From Trebonia sp963759545 (GTDB lineage Bacteria; Actinomycetota; Actinomycetes; Streptosporangiales; Streptosporangiaceae): 64,000 nucleotides of DNA. The position numbers and the translations under genes were made by a program. The stretch spans positions 1 to 64,000 of the forward strand of contig CAVXAB010000027.1 of assembly GCA_963759545.1 (NCBI GenBank), in the 5' to 3' direction. Below are positions 20,432 to 29,212 of the stretch, piece by piece. The number at the start of each line of letters is the position of its first letter. The first letter of the stretch is position 1. Under the pieces are notes generated by a model, which searched no databases, had not been told where the DNA came from, and saw nothing but the letters and a program-made list of their open reading frames with translations.

Positions 20432-21794
20432 TCACGCCCCCGGGAACAGGGGGGCCAGCGCGGCCAGGGTGGCGCGGAGGCGGGTGAGGAGTTCCTCCAG
20501 CTCTTCGTCGGTGGCGGTGAGGGGCGGGCCGATGAGGATGGCGTCGCCGCGCGTGCCGTCGACGCAGAAGCGGGCGGGGTAGACGATCAGGCGGCTCGCC
20601 GCCGCGGCGGCGACCGCCTTGGCGGTGACGTCGAGCGCCGGGTCTGGCGGCGCCGCGGTGGCCGGGTCGGCCACGAACTCAATGCCCCACATGTAGCCAA
20701 GGCCGCGGACGTCGCCGACGAAGGGGAACTCCGCCGCGAGCGCCCGCAGCCGCTCCCCCAGCCACGCCCCCCGGCCGGCGACCCGGGGAAGGAGGTCCTC
20801 TTCCTCAAGCGCCTCGATGGTCGCGATGCCGGCCGCGCAGGCAAGCGGCGCGTTGGTGAACGTGTGCCCGGCGGTCATCGCCGGGTAGACCGCGCGCGAT
20901 TCGCTCCCAGAGCTTGCCGGACAGGGCGGCGCCGCCGAGGGGCAGGGTGCCGCCGCCCGCGCCCTTGGCGAAGGTGACGATGTCCGGCACCGCGCCCGAG
21001 TGCTGGAAGGCGAACCACTTCCCGGTGCGGCCGAAGCCCGACATGACCTCGTCGCTGATCCACAGCACGTCATTCGCGTCGCACAGGCGGCGAAGCTCGT
21101 CGAGGAAGCCGGGCGGCGGCACGAGCACGCCGCTGCCGGAGCCGCCGACCCCCTCAACGAGGATCGCCGCGGTCCGCCGCAGGTCAAGGCCCGCGAACTC
21201 CGCCCTGAGCCGGGCCAGGCACTCGGCGGCGGCGGTGCTGCCCGCGGGCACGGGCAGCCGGTAGACCTGCGGCGCCGTGATGGTCTCGCCCGCGTGGACG
21301 AGCGGCCGGTACGGCGCGGCGTACCTGGGCTGCCCCGACGCGCTCAGCGCGCCGACCGTGTTGCCGTGGTAGCTGACGGAACTCGACACGAACCGGTGCT
21401 TGTCCTCGCGGCCCTGGACGGCCCAGTACAGGTGGGCGAACTTCATCGCGAGCTCGTTCGCCTCGGAACCGCTGCTCACGAACATCACGTGGTCGAGCCC
21501 GCCGCCGAGCCGCTCAGTCACCAGGCCGGCCAGCCGCTCGGCGGCGGAGTTCCTGAACTGGGTGCGGTGCACGTAGTCGACGGCGCTGAACTGATCGGCG
21601 ATGGCCGCGAGAACGCGCGGGTGCCCGTGCCCGAGCGTGACGGCGAGCGGCCCGGACGAGGCATCGATGTAGTCGAGGCCGGCCTCGTCGAAGATCCTGG
21701 CGCCCTTCGCGGACACGGCCATGGGCAGGGACCGCGCGGACGACGGGATCAGTGCCGCCGGGATCTGGGCCGACGGTCGCGGTGCGCCGCTCAT
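20432..21794 (-). CDS. Class III PLP-dependent aminotransferase (one frame break)
   Basis: About 453 residues after repairing one break near 20897. Class III features are GHGHPRVLAAIADQ, FVSSGSEANELAMKFA, SYHGNTVGALSASG, ISDEVMSGFGRTG and FAKGAGGGTLPLGG (Lys of the PLP Schiff base). The C-terminal half continues AGHTFTNAPLACAAGIATI and GLGYMWGIEF. It resembles omega-amino-acid:pyruvate and related transaminases; the substrate cannot be fixed. The start at ATG 21794 overlaps the stop of the upstream ASCH gene (ATGA), so the two are one operon. Confidence 0.88.
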
Positions 21795-22264
21795 CGGGCA
21801 TCCGCCTGGGCCTGGGCCTCGCGCAGCAGCGCGGCCAGGTCCAGGTCCTCGCCGGTGACCGTGCGGAACTCCAGGGCCACCGCGGGCGTGTCGTCGTCCA
21901 CCGTGAACGCGGGATCGCCGACGTACTCGCGCATCGCGTCGGAGTGCCAGTAGGCCTCGTGCCCGGCCCGCCAGTCGGCGACGCTGGCGTAGCCTTCGCC
22001 CTCGCCGAGCGCGTGCGCCAGGTCAACGTCGCCGACGCGGACCACCCGGACCTTGACGATCTCGATCAGGGCGACCGGCTCGCCCGCGGAGTCGATCACC
22101 ACCTCACGGTCTCCCTGGCGCGGCATCGGCTCGCCGTCGCGCTCGTAGTCGTCGACCAGCCCGGTCGTCGTGGTCTTCGTCCCGTCGAGAATCGCCGCGA
22201 TCAGTTGATCACGAAGCGGGCCGGGGAACGCGAACTCCCCGACAGCCAGCCGTCCAGCTTCCAT
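21791..22264 (-). CDS. ASCH domain protein
   Basis: A 157-residue ASCH-domain protein, a beta-barrel fold related to PUA that binds RNA or modified nucleotides in known members. Supporting segments are LRDQLIAAILDGTKTTTTGL (the conserved G-K-T-T-T loop), GDREVVIDSAGEPVALIEI and the acidic LAHALGEGEGYASVADWRAG helix. It is first in a two-gene operon with the aminotransferase. It is divergent from the patatin-like gene. Confidence 0.85.
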   Translation of the reverse strand: MEAGRLAVGEFAFPGPLRDQLIAAILDGTKTTTTGLVDDYERDGEPMPRQGDREVVIDSAGEPVALIEIVKVRVVRVGDVDLAHALGEGEGYASVADWRAGHEAYWHSDAMREYVGDPAFTVDDDTPAVALEFRTVTGEDLDLAALLREAQAQADAR

Positions 22265-22357
22265 GCGGCCAAGCGTAGTGGCCTGAGGGTACCGGCGGCC
22301 GGCGGGCGCGGTCGCACCGGGAGGAGCCCGCCGGGCGGTGACGGCCCCGCCCAGCGC

Positions 22358-22376
22358 GGGAATCAGCGGGATTCCC
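22358..22376. promoter_or_regulatory. Inverted repeat upstream of patatin-like gene
   Basis: GGGAATCagcggGATTCCC has perfect 7-base arms 24 bases before ATG 22400, within the 135-base divergent promoter. Candidate operator. Confidence 0.45.
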
Positions 22377-22399
22377 GTCCCGTGCTAGCGTTACGGCCT

Positions 22400-23242
22400 A
22401 TGGCGAACGGGCATGCGCTGGTGCTTGGCGGCGGCGGGGTCGCGGGGATCGCGTGGATCACGGGACTGCTCGCCGGACTGGCCGACGTCGGGCAGGACGT
22501 GACCGGCGCCGACGTGGTCATCGGGACCTCGGCGGGCGCGAACGTGGCCGCGCAGGTCGGCAGCGGGCTGTCCCTCGAGGAGTTGCTCGCCCGCCAGGTC
22601 GAGCCGGCGCTGCAGTCACGCGAGCTGATGGTGGAAATCGACTGGGACAAGTTCGCCGCGGACCTCCAGCCGTACATGGCGGGGGCGAGCACGCCGACCG
22701 AGCAGCTGCGCAACTTCGGCCGGTTCGCGCTCGACGCGGACACGGTGCCCGAGCCTGAGCGGCTCGCGGTGATCGAGTCGCGGCTGCCGTCACGGGATTG
22801 GCCGGTCACGCCGATGAAGCTGACCGCGGTCGACTGCGTCTCCGGCGAGCTGACGGTCTTCGACGCCGCGTCCGGTGTCAGCCTGGTCGACGCGGTGGCC
22901 GCGAGCTCCGCGGTGCCCGGCATCTGGCCGCCGGTCACGATCGGCGGCCGCCGGTACATGGACGGCGGGGTCCGGTCGGCGGACAACGCCGACCTCGCCG
23001 CCGGCGCCGCGCGGATCGTCGTGATCTCGCCGCTTGGCATGGACTCGCCGCTCCCCACGTCGATGCCGCTGCGCGAGGTGCTGACCGGACTTAAAGACGG
23101 CGGGGCGACCGTGACCGTGATCTCGCCCGACGAGGCGTCGGTCGCGGCGATCGGCGCCAACGCGCTCGACCCGGCGACCCGGGTGCCCGCCGCCGCGGCG
23201 GGACGCGCGCAAGGCAGGGGCGGGCTGCCGCCGGCCTTCTGA
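22400..23242 (+). CDS. Patatin-like phospholipase
   Basis: A 280-residue patatin-family serine hydrolase with the Ser-Asp dyad. The oxyanion loop GGGGVAG is at 10-16, the nucleophile GTSAG at 42-46 (Ser44), and the Asp in YMDGGVR near 192. No signal peptide, so it is probably a cytosolic lipid acyl hydrolase. ATG 22400 is the first start giving the full patatin N-terminus. TAGCGT ends ten bases upstream, which would fit a -10 hexamer of a leaderless promoter. The last 20 residues are Ala/Arg/Gly-rich and may be affected by a sequence error. Confidence 0.88.
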   Translation: MANGHALVLGGGGVAGIAWITGLLAGLADVGQDVTGADVVIGTSAGANVAAQVGSGLSLEELLARQVEPALQSRELMVEIDWDKFAADLQPYMAGASTPTEQLRNFGRFALDADTVPEPERLAVIESRLPSRDWPVTPMKLTAVDCVSGELTVFDAASGVSLVDAVAASSAVPGIWPPVTIGGRRYMDGGVRSADNADLAAGAARIVVISPLGMDSPLPTSMPLREVLTGLKDGGATVTVISPDEASVAAIGANALDPATRVPAAAAGRAQGRGGLPPAF

Positions 23243-23255
23243 CCGGGGGCTGCCC

Positions 23256-23777
23256 TCACTCCCCCGTTGCGCCGTCGATCCGCTCGCGCAGCAGGTCGGC
23301 GTGGCCGTTGTGCCTGGCGTACTCCTCGACCATGTGCAGGTATACCCAGCGGACGCTCATGTCGGCCTTCCGGTGGGTGTGGTAGAAGGTCTCATCCAGG
23401 CCGTGGCCCGCGGCGGCCCGCCTGGCGGCCTCGATCTCGGCCCGGTAGGCCGCGAAATCCCGCTCGGCGTCGGCGGTCTCGACGTGGTCGAACTCGCCGT
23501 CGGGGTCGTCGTCACTGGAAAACTGGAAGTCGATGTCCTCGCCGTTGACGCGGCGGCGGAACCAGCCGCGCTCCACCTCTGCCATGTGCCGCACCAGGCC
23601 GAGCAGCGAGAGCCCGGACGGCGGCGCGGCCCGTTCCTTGAGCTGGTCCGCCGTCAGCCCCGCGCACTTGGCGAGCAGCGTCTGGCGGTGAAAGTCCAGC
23701 CACGCCTCGAGCATCTGGCGCTCGTCCGCGACGGGCGGTACGTGGTCGCGGTCGGCCCGCGGTGCTGTCCATGACAT
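23256..23777 (-). CDS. DinB/DUF664 family protein
   Basis: A 173-residue DinB-like four-helix protein. Metal-binding His candidates are in LVRHMAEVERGW and the C-terminal EEYARHNGHADLLRERIDG. Helical pattern and length match DUF664/DinB proteins, some of which are thiol-dependent (mycothiol or bacillithiol) S-transferases. A specific activity cannot be assigned. ATG 23777 is chosen at MSWTAPRADRDH. The frame extends upstream but that part reads through the neighbouring hairpin. Confidence 0.85.
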   Translation of the reverse strand: MSWTAPRADRDHVPPVADERQMLEAWLDFHRQTLLAKCAGLTADQLKERAAPPSGLSLLGLVRHMAEVERGWFRRRVNGEDIDFQFSSDDDPDGEFDHVETADAERDFAAYRAEIEAARRAAAGHGLDETFYHTHRKADMSVRWVYLHMVEEYARHNGHADLLRERIDGATGE

Positions 23778-23814
23778 GCGGCAAGCTTGATGCGGCCGTG
23801 CGGTACCCGGCAAC

Positions 23815-24351
23815 TCATTTCTGAAGTGCCGAGCCGCCCCTGTGTGCCGTTGGGCCGGCCTTGGCCAGCCCAACGGCACACGGGGGATGAGGACTTAACA
23901 ACCGGGCGAGCGTCGCCTCGTCGGGGACGCCGCCGAAGTACTTCGCGAGCACCGCGCGGAAGACGTTCTGGGCGGCCTGGGCCGGGTCGGCGGCTTCGAA
24001 CAGCGTCATGGACGAGCGGAGCTTCATGGCGTCCACCGGGCCGAAGATCCGCTCCGCGGTCCTGCCCTCGGTGTCCGCGACGATGCGGGCGCACTCGCGC
24101 AGCCGCGGCCCGAGCACCGGGTGGGCGAGGTAGGCGCGCGCCTCGGCCGCCGAGGAGATCGCGAATTCCCTGGCCATCGCGCTCATGCCCAGGCCAGCGA
24201 CCTGCGGGAACACGAACCACATCCAGTGGCTGACCTTGGCGCCCGCGCGCAGCTCGGCGACGGCACGCTCGTAGGTGCCGCCTCGGTCCTGCGCCGCGAC
24301 GAACCGCCCGAGCCGGTAAGGGTCCCTGTCTTTCGCGGCGACTTCGTCCAT
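23815..24351 (-). CDS. DUF1810 family protein
   Basis: A 178-residue DUF1810 protein (YP_calycin-like small cytosolic family, function unknown). Signatures are DPYRLGRFVAAQ near the N-terminus, SHWMWFVFPQ, GLGMSAMAREFAI, YLAHPVLGPRLRECA and MKLRSSMTLFEAA. The family normally ends near DEATLARLL; here the frame continues 23 residues straight through a long hairpin. The natural stop was probably lost to a single-base change or error near 23900. Confidence 0.85.
   Translation of the reverse strand: MDEVAAKDRDPYRLGRFVAAQDRGGTYERAVAELRAGAKVSHWMWFVFPQVAGLGMSAMAREFAISSAAEARAYLAHPVLGPRLRECARIVADTEGRTAERIFGPVDAMKLRSSMTLFEAADPAQAAQNVFRAVLAKYFGGVPDEATLARLLSPHPPCAVGLAKAGPTAHRGGSALQK
23836..23886. terminator. 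Long hairpin terminator
   Basis: CCCCTGTGTGCCGTTGGGC pairs with GCCCAACGGCACACGGGGG (one mismatch), enclosing GGCCttGGCC. It sits just beyond the conserved end of the DUF1810 protein. Confidence 0.75.
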
Positions 24352-24469
24352 GCCACCAGTGTGGCGCAGTGCCAGAGTGGATGCCGGCGGCAGGCCGGCG
24401 GCGCGGCCGAGCGCCCGGCCGCGGTGTAACCCGCGGCCGGGCGCGGTGACTAGTCGGCTAACTTCACGA

Positions 24470-24568
24470 CTAGTGCCCGTGCAGTTCCTCGACCACCCAG
24501 TCGACCATCACCGCTAGCAGGCAGGCCGAAGCGCCGAGCAGCAGCCCGATCCGTGCTTCCTTCCCCAT
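24470..24568 (-). CDS. Small single-helix membrane protein
   Basis: A 32-residue open frame, MGKEARIGLLLGASACLLAV then MVDWVVEELHGH. It has a basic N-terminus, one hydrophobic helix and an acidic tail, as in small membrane proteins. AAAGGTGA three bases before ATG 24568 is a good ribosome site. It stands alone upstream of DUF1810 in the same direction. There is no homologue I can name. Confidence 0.5.
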   Translation of the reverse strand: MGKEARIGLLLGASACLLAVMVDWVVEELHGH

Positions 24569-24685
24569 GGCATCACCTTTCTGTCTGCACTCTGACGTCC
24601 TCATCCTGGCCGCTAGCGGGGTAACGCGTATCACCCGAACCGAGTGATTCGCCTGCGGCGCACGAGGCGTCAGGTGCCCAGGGCG

Positions 24686-25354
24686 TCAGCTGGCAGGGGC
24701 GCGCAGGTAGCGCAGGACGGCGAGGACCCGGCGGTGGCCGGTGTCGCCCTGGTGCAGGCCGAGCTTGGCGAAGATGGAGTTGATGTGCTTGGAGACCGCG
24801 CTTTCCGTGATGACGAGGCTGGCGGCGATCTCGGGGTTGGACCGGCCCTCCGCCATGAGCGCGAGCACGTCACGCTCTCGCTGGGTCAGTGGCGCAAGCG
24901 GGTCCGCGCCGCGGCGCAGCAGGAGCTGCGCCACGACCTCCGGATCCAGGGCGGTGCCGCCTGCCGCGACCCGGCGCAGCGCGTCAAGGAACTCGGTGAC
25001 GTCGGCTACCCGGTCCTTCAGCAGGTAGCCGACGCTGCTGGTGTTGGTGGACAGCAGGTCGGCGGCGTACCGCTCTTCCACGTACTGCGACAGCACCAGG
25101 ATCGCGATGTCCGGCCAGCGGCTGCGGATGGTCAGCGCCGCCCGGATGCCCTCGTCCGTGTGGGTCGGTGGCATCCGGACGTCCGCGATCACGAGGGCCG
25201 GCTGCTCGCGTTCGACGGTAGCGACAAGCGCGTCACCGTCGCCCGCGGTGGCGGCGACCTCGAATCCGGCGCTATCCAGGAGCTTCACCAGGCCGGCGAG
25301 CAGCAGCACCGAGTCTTCGCCGATTACCACCCGGAGCCGCTGCTCGCCCGTCAT
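24686..25354 (-). CDS. NarL/FixJ family response regulator
   Basis: A 222-residue two-component response regulator. The receiver domain has acidic residues in IGEDSV, the phospho-accepting Asp58 in IADVRMPP, and the conserved Lys in YLLKDR. A LuxR-type helix-turn-helix follows: LTQRERDVLALMAEGRSN...AVSKHINSIFAKLGL. The likely partner is the histidine kinase at 29213-30500, with an ABC transporter in between. ATG 25354 is chosen; an in-frame GTG at 25363 is possible. The frame is open further upstream without protein-like sequence. Confidence 0.93.
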   Translation of the reverse strand: MTGEQRLRVVIGEDSVLLLAGLVKLLDSAGFEVAATAGDGDALVATVEREQPALVIADVRMPPTHTDEGIRAALTIRSRWPDIAILVLSQYVEERYAADLLSTNTSSVGYLLKDRVADVTEFLDALRRVAAGGTALDPEVVAQLLLRRGADPLAPLTQRERDVLALMAEGRSNPEIAASLVITESAVSKHINSIFAKLGLHQGDTGHRRVLAVLRYLRAPAS

Positions 25355-25705
25355 GACCGTCACCCTACCGTTCCTGGACACTACGCAAATAGTGAGCATT
25401 GCGCGGTGGGTGGCCCCGAACGGTTTCTGGGTCACCTGGTCCGGCGGGGTGGCCCGTGAGGGCGTCACGGTCTTCTGCCGCGGACACGGCTGCCGTGAGT
25501 CCTGGCGGGATCCGCCTTCCCTGCTCACGCGTCCGGCGCGGGGGCGCTCCGGGGTAGCTCTCACGGCCCGATCCTCTGGTCGGGCGCGTGTCACACCTGC
25601 ACATCTTCACACCCTCACACTTTCTGCGTGCTATCCAAGATAGCACTAGAGCACGCTATCGTGTACGAGAAATCACTATCTACCAAAAATTCCATACCCT
25701 TGCGG
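25355..25705. other. Promoter region of the response regulator gene
   Basis: 350 bases between the permease stop and the response regulator. The right third (25610-25690) is AT-rich, unlike the surroundings, and contains the inverted repeat below. Confidence 0.4.
25628..25646. promoter_or_regulatory. Inverted repeat operator candidate
   Basis: GTGCTATCcaaGATAGCAC has perfect 8-base arms and a 3-base spacer. A related half-site, GCACGCTATCGTG, follows at about 25651. The AT-rich setting fits a regulator-bound promoter driving the response regulator leftward. Confidence 0.55.
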
Positions 25706-28195
25706 CTACTCGGCCCGGAGGGCCGTCGCCGGGCGGGTGCGGGCGGCCCAGGTCGCCGGCAGGAGCGCGCCGATGACCGCGATCGCCAGCGCGGCCAGCG
25801 ACAGCAGCGCCAGCCGGGACACCGGGAACACGTCGGTGAAGCTGGCCGGGATGCCGGTGTGCGAGGTGGCGGCCATCGCGTGGAGTGTCGCCGTGTTGAG
25901 CGCGACCGCGGCGGGTGCCGCGATGGCGCCCGCGATCACCGCGGGGCCGACGACCCAGCAGATCACCATGACCACCACCTGGCCGGGGCGCATGCCGAGC
26001 GACTTGAAGATCCCGAGGTCGTGGACCCGGTCCCTGGTCGTCATCAGCACCGTGTTGAGCACGCCCAGCCCGGCGGCGATCGCGACCATCAGCGACAGCA
26101 GGCCGATGAGGCCGATCGCGATGACGTAGAACTGGCCGCCGTCGTTCGACGGCCCCGCCATGAAGGGGCTGTTGCTGCCGAGCTCGGCGTTCACCCCCTG
26201 GCTGTAGGCCGTGGCGGTGGTCCCAGGCTTGAGTCCGACGTTCCACTGCCAGAAGTTGTCGGGGACGGCGGTGCCCGGCAGGGTCTGCGCGGCCGTGTAC
26301 ATGCGGGGCTGGTTCCCCGGGTCGAAGATCTCCCCCGCGATGCGCACGGTGACCGGCTTGGCCCCGGCGGTTACCGATCCGGTGTAGACGTCCGTCGTGT
26401 CGCCGACGGCGAGCCCGCTGTCGGTGAGGAACGTGGTGTTGACGTCCGCCTCGCCCGGCGCGTTGTACCAGTGGCCCGAGATGAGCGCGTACCCCATCCA
26501 GGAGCTTGGCCCGTCGAACACGGTCGTCTGCACATCCTGCGTAATGCCGATCACCTTGACCGAGGTGCCGTACTCGGCATTGCTGTGCGCGGTGCCCGGC
26601 TGCCCGTTCACCGCCGCGGCCGCGGCCGCGAACTGGGCGGCGGTGGGCACCTGGTTCGGCCCGTTGTTCTGCTGGACCTGGACGGGAACGGTAGCCGACC
26701 GGGTCTGGGCGGCCCGCGCGTCGCTCAGCGAGGAGTGCAGCCCGACCGCGAAGATCACCGCGGTGGCGCCGAACGCGATCGCGGCGAGCGTCACCAAGGT
26801 GCGGGCGGGCCTGGCGAACGGCGCGGCGAGGCCAAGGCCGACCGGGCGCGGCAGGTTGAGCCGCGCGGCCAGCCGGTGGACGGCGTAGCCCCGGCCCGTG
26901 GCGGGCGCGCGCCCGGCGGCGATCGCCTCCACGGCGGACAGCCGGCCGGCGCGCAGCGCCGGGCCGAGCGCGGCGAGCAGGGTGATGGCCAGCATGCCGG
27001 CGGGCGCGAGCAGCAGCGCCCACAGGGGCACCTGCTGGCGGCCGACGTCGTACGCACCGGCCGACTGGTGCAGGACGGGGACGGAGAGCAGGTAACCGCC
27101 GACGACACCGACGAGGCAGCCGGCCAGGGCGGGCCAGCCGACCCGGCTCAGGTAGACGGCCACCACCTGGGCCGGGGTGAGGCCGAGGGACTTGAGCACG
27201 CCGATCCGCTGGTACTGCGCGATCACCGCGCCGCTGATGACGTTGCCGACGATAAGCACCGCCATCACCAGGCCGATGAGCGCGAACGCCAGCACGAACG
27301 GCTCCATGATCGCGGCGTTGCTGCCGTGGGACTGCTGTGCGGTGAGCCAGGAACCCCAGTCGATGACCGTCCCGGCGGGCAGCGCCTTCGTCACTGCCGC
27401 CGCGTCGGCCTGCAGCTGCGCGTTCGTCGCCGAGTTGGTGAACCGGTAGAGCAGCTGGGCCGTCGGCTGGCTGCCCCGCGTGAGCAGGCTGGACAGCTCA
27501 CTGGGGGTCACCCAGCCGCCGCTGTCGGTGGAGTCGGTGACCGAGTTGGCGAACCCGACCACGGTGAGCACCGGCTTGCCTGGCAGGCTGGTCGCCGTGA
27601 TGGTGCTGCCGAGCGCGGGCCCGCCGTTGTCTGGGCCGCCGCCTCCCTGCGCCGGGTTCCCGGCCAGGACGACCTGGCCTTGGCCGTCGGCCCAGTGCCC
27701 GGCGTTCAGCACGACGTCATCGACCGGGCCACCGGGGTCGGAGCGGCCGACGAGGGTGGTCGGCCCCCAGGACTGGCCCTGGAACTCAAGCGGGGTGGTC
27801 GTCTCGTCGAAGGGACCGGCCAGCGCGGTGACCCCGGCGATGTGCGCGGTGGCCGCGAACTGGGCGGCGGTCGCGTGACCCGGGTTCGCGGTGACCGTGA
27901 CGTCCGCGCCGTGCTGCGCGGCGAACGCCCTGGTGAACGGCGAGTTGTTGGCGTTGAGCAGCGCCAGGCCCAGGGTGGCGGAGGCGGTCGCGATGAACAG
28001 CACCGCCACGATCACGACGGCCTGCACCTTGTGCCGCAGCATCCCGCCCGAGGCGGTGCGCACCACGCTCAGCCAGTGGCCGGCACCGGGACGGTCCTGC
28101 CCGTGGCCGCCGCCTGCCCCGCTGGTCCCGTCGCCTGCGTGGCCGACGGGCCTGATGGTGGCGGGCGCCTGCGAGGCGCCCCCGGCCCAGCTCAC
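25706..28195 (-). CDS. FtsX-type ABC transporter permease
   Basis: An 829-residue permease with two FtsX-like cores. The N-terminal helix (VQAVVIVAVLFIATASATLG) is followed by a large extracytoplasmic domain and then helices (FVLAFALIGLVMAVLIVGNV, ALAGCLVGVVGGYLLSVPV, LLLAPAGMLAITLLAALGPA). A second helix-domain unit ends GVLNTVLMTTRDRVHDLGIF and ALAIAVIGALLPATWAA. This is the MacB/YtrF-BceB class, typically exporting or sensing antimicrobial peptides or lipids. GTG 28195 overlaps the stop of the ATPase gene (GTGA), so they are coupled. Confidence 0.9.
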   Translation of the reverse strand: MSWAGGASQAPATIRPVGHAGDGTSGAGGGHGQDRPGAGHWLSVVRTASGGMLRHKVQAVVIVAVLFIATASATLGLALLNANNSPFTRAFAAQHGADVTVTANPGHATAAQFAATAHIAGVTALAGPFDETTTPLEFQGQSWGPTTLVGRSDPGGPVDDVVLNAGHWADGQGQVVLAGNPAQGGGGPDNGGPALGSTITATSLPGKPVLTVVGFANSVTDSTDSGGWVTPSELSSLLTRGSQPTAQLLYRFTNSATNAQLQADAAAVTKALPAGTVIDWGSWLTAQQSHGSNAAIMEPFVLAFALIGLVMAVLIVGNVISGAVIAQYQRIGVLKSLGLTPAQVVAVYLSRVGWPALAGCLVGVVGGYLLSVPVLHQSAGAYDVGRQQVPLWALLLAPAGMLAITLLAALGPALRAGRLSAVEAIAAGRAPATGRGYAVHRLAARLNLPRPVGLGLAAPFARPARTLVTLAAIAFGATAVIFAVGLHSSLSDARAAQTRSATVPVQVQQNNGPNQVPTAAQFAAAAAAVNGQPGTAHSNAEYGTSVKVIGITQDVQTTVFDGPSSWMGYALISGHWYNAPGEADVNTTFLTDSGLAVGDTTDVYTGSVTAGAKPVTVRIAGEIFDPGNQPRMYTAAQTLPGTAVPDNFWQWNVGLKPGTTATAYSQGVNAELGSNSPFMAGPSNDGGQFYVIAIGLIGLLSLMVAIAAGLGVLNTVLMTTRDRVHDLGIFKSLGMRPGQVVVMVICWVVGPAVIAGAIAAPAAVALNTATLHAMAATSHTGIPASFTDVFPVSRLALLSLAALAIAVIGALLPATWAARTRPATALRAE

Positions 28196-28928
28196 GCCCC
28201 CACCCCCGCTTCGGCGGTCGCCGAACGGGGGTCCACGACCCGGCCGTCGACGAGCCTGATGGTGCGGGCGGCGTAGCGGACGGCGAGTGCGGGGTCGTGG
28301 GTGACCAGGACCAGCGTCTGCCCCGCCGCGTTCAGCTCGGTGAGCAGGCGGCCGATCTCCTGGCCGGTGGCGGTGTCGAGCGCGCCGGTTGGCTCGTCGG
28401 CGAGCAGCAGCTCCGGTGAGTTCACCAGGGCCCGCGCGATGGCGACCCGCTGCCGCTGGCCGCCGGACAGCCGCGCCGGGTAGTGGTCCTTGTGCTTGTC
28501 GATGCCGAGCCGTGGCCAGGAGCTCGGCCGCGCGGGCCCGCGCCTTGCGCCGCGAGGCCCCGGCCAGCTGGGCGGGGAGCAGGACGTTGTCCTCGACGGT
28601 GAGGTCGTCGAGAAGGTTGAAGAACTGGAAGATGATGCCCACGTGGCGGGCGCGGAACCGGGCCAGGGCACTCTCGCCCAGGGCGTCGATCCGCTGCCCG
28701 GCCACGGTGACCGTGCCGCGTCGTGGGCTTGTCGAGGCCGGCGATCAGGTTGAGCAGCGTCGACTTCCCGCTGCCCGATGGCCCCATGATCGCCGCCACC
28801 TCTCCGTTCGCCACGCTCAGCGTGACGTCGTCGAGCGCGGGCGGCGCGCCCGCCTGGTAGGCCTTCGTCACGCCGTCAAGCCTGATCACGTCGCCAGGCG
28901 CGCCGTACGCATCCTGCTGTCGTCTCAT
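28192..28928 (-). CDS. ABC transporter ATP-binding protein (two frame breaks)
   Basis: About 245 residues when repaired. It contains GDVIRLDGVTKAYQAG, Walker A GPSGSGKST, the Q-loop FQFFNLLDDLTVEDNVLLPA, signature LSGGQRQRVAIARAL, Walker B LLLADEPTGALD and the switch His in VLVTHDP. This is the MacB/LolD-type ATPase pairing with the FtsX permease immediately downstream. Breaks occur near 28720 and 28512; all three segments align without loss. The start at 28928 is divergent from the kinase gene. Confidence 0.9.
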
Positions 28929-29134
28929 CGGGAGTCCTCTCAGGGGACAAGTTCATGGAAGCTGGTGCCCGGCCGCCACGTGAGTTCCGCCGCGGGCCGT
29001 CTACCGCGGCCGTTGCCGCGGTCTGTGACCGGGCGCGAGAGACGCCGGCTGCCCGCCCGGCCAGGCCGGCCGACCATGCCCGTAACGATGTCAGCCGCGG
29101 ATGGCCGCGCGCAGTAGCGGCGAGTTCCGAATGA

Positions 29135-29156
29135 GGGGTGCAGCTAGGTACACCCC
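29135..29156. promoter_or_regulatory. Inverted repeat in the ABC/kinase divergent promoter
   Basis: GGGGTG-N10-CACCCC in the 284-base interval between divergent starts. Candidate binding site for the NarL-type response regulator encoded nearby. Confidence 0.4.
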
Positions 29157-29212
29157 GAAAGAGAACCGCGCTGTATGGGCAGGCCCTGGGCACCGGGAAT
29201 AGCGTGGAGGCC

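Noticed and set aside
25628..28276. 882-codon plus-strand frame opposite the ABC transporter
   Set aside because: Compositional shadow of the FtsX permease and ATPase genes.
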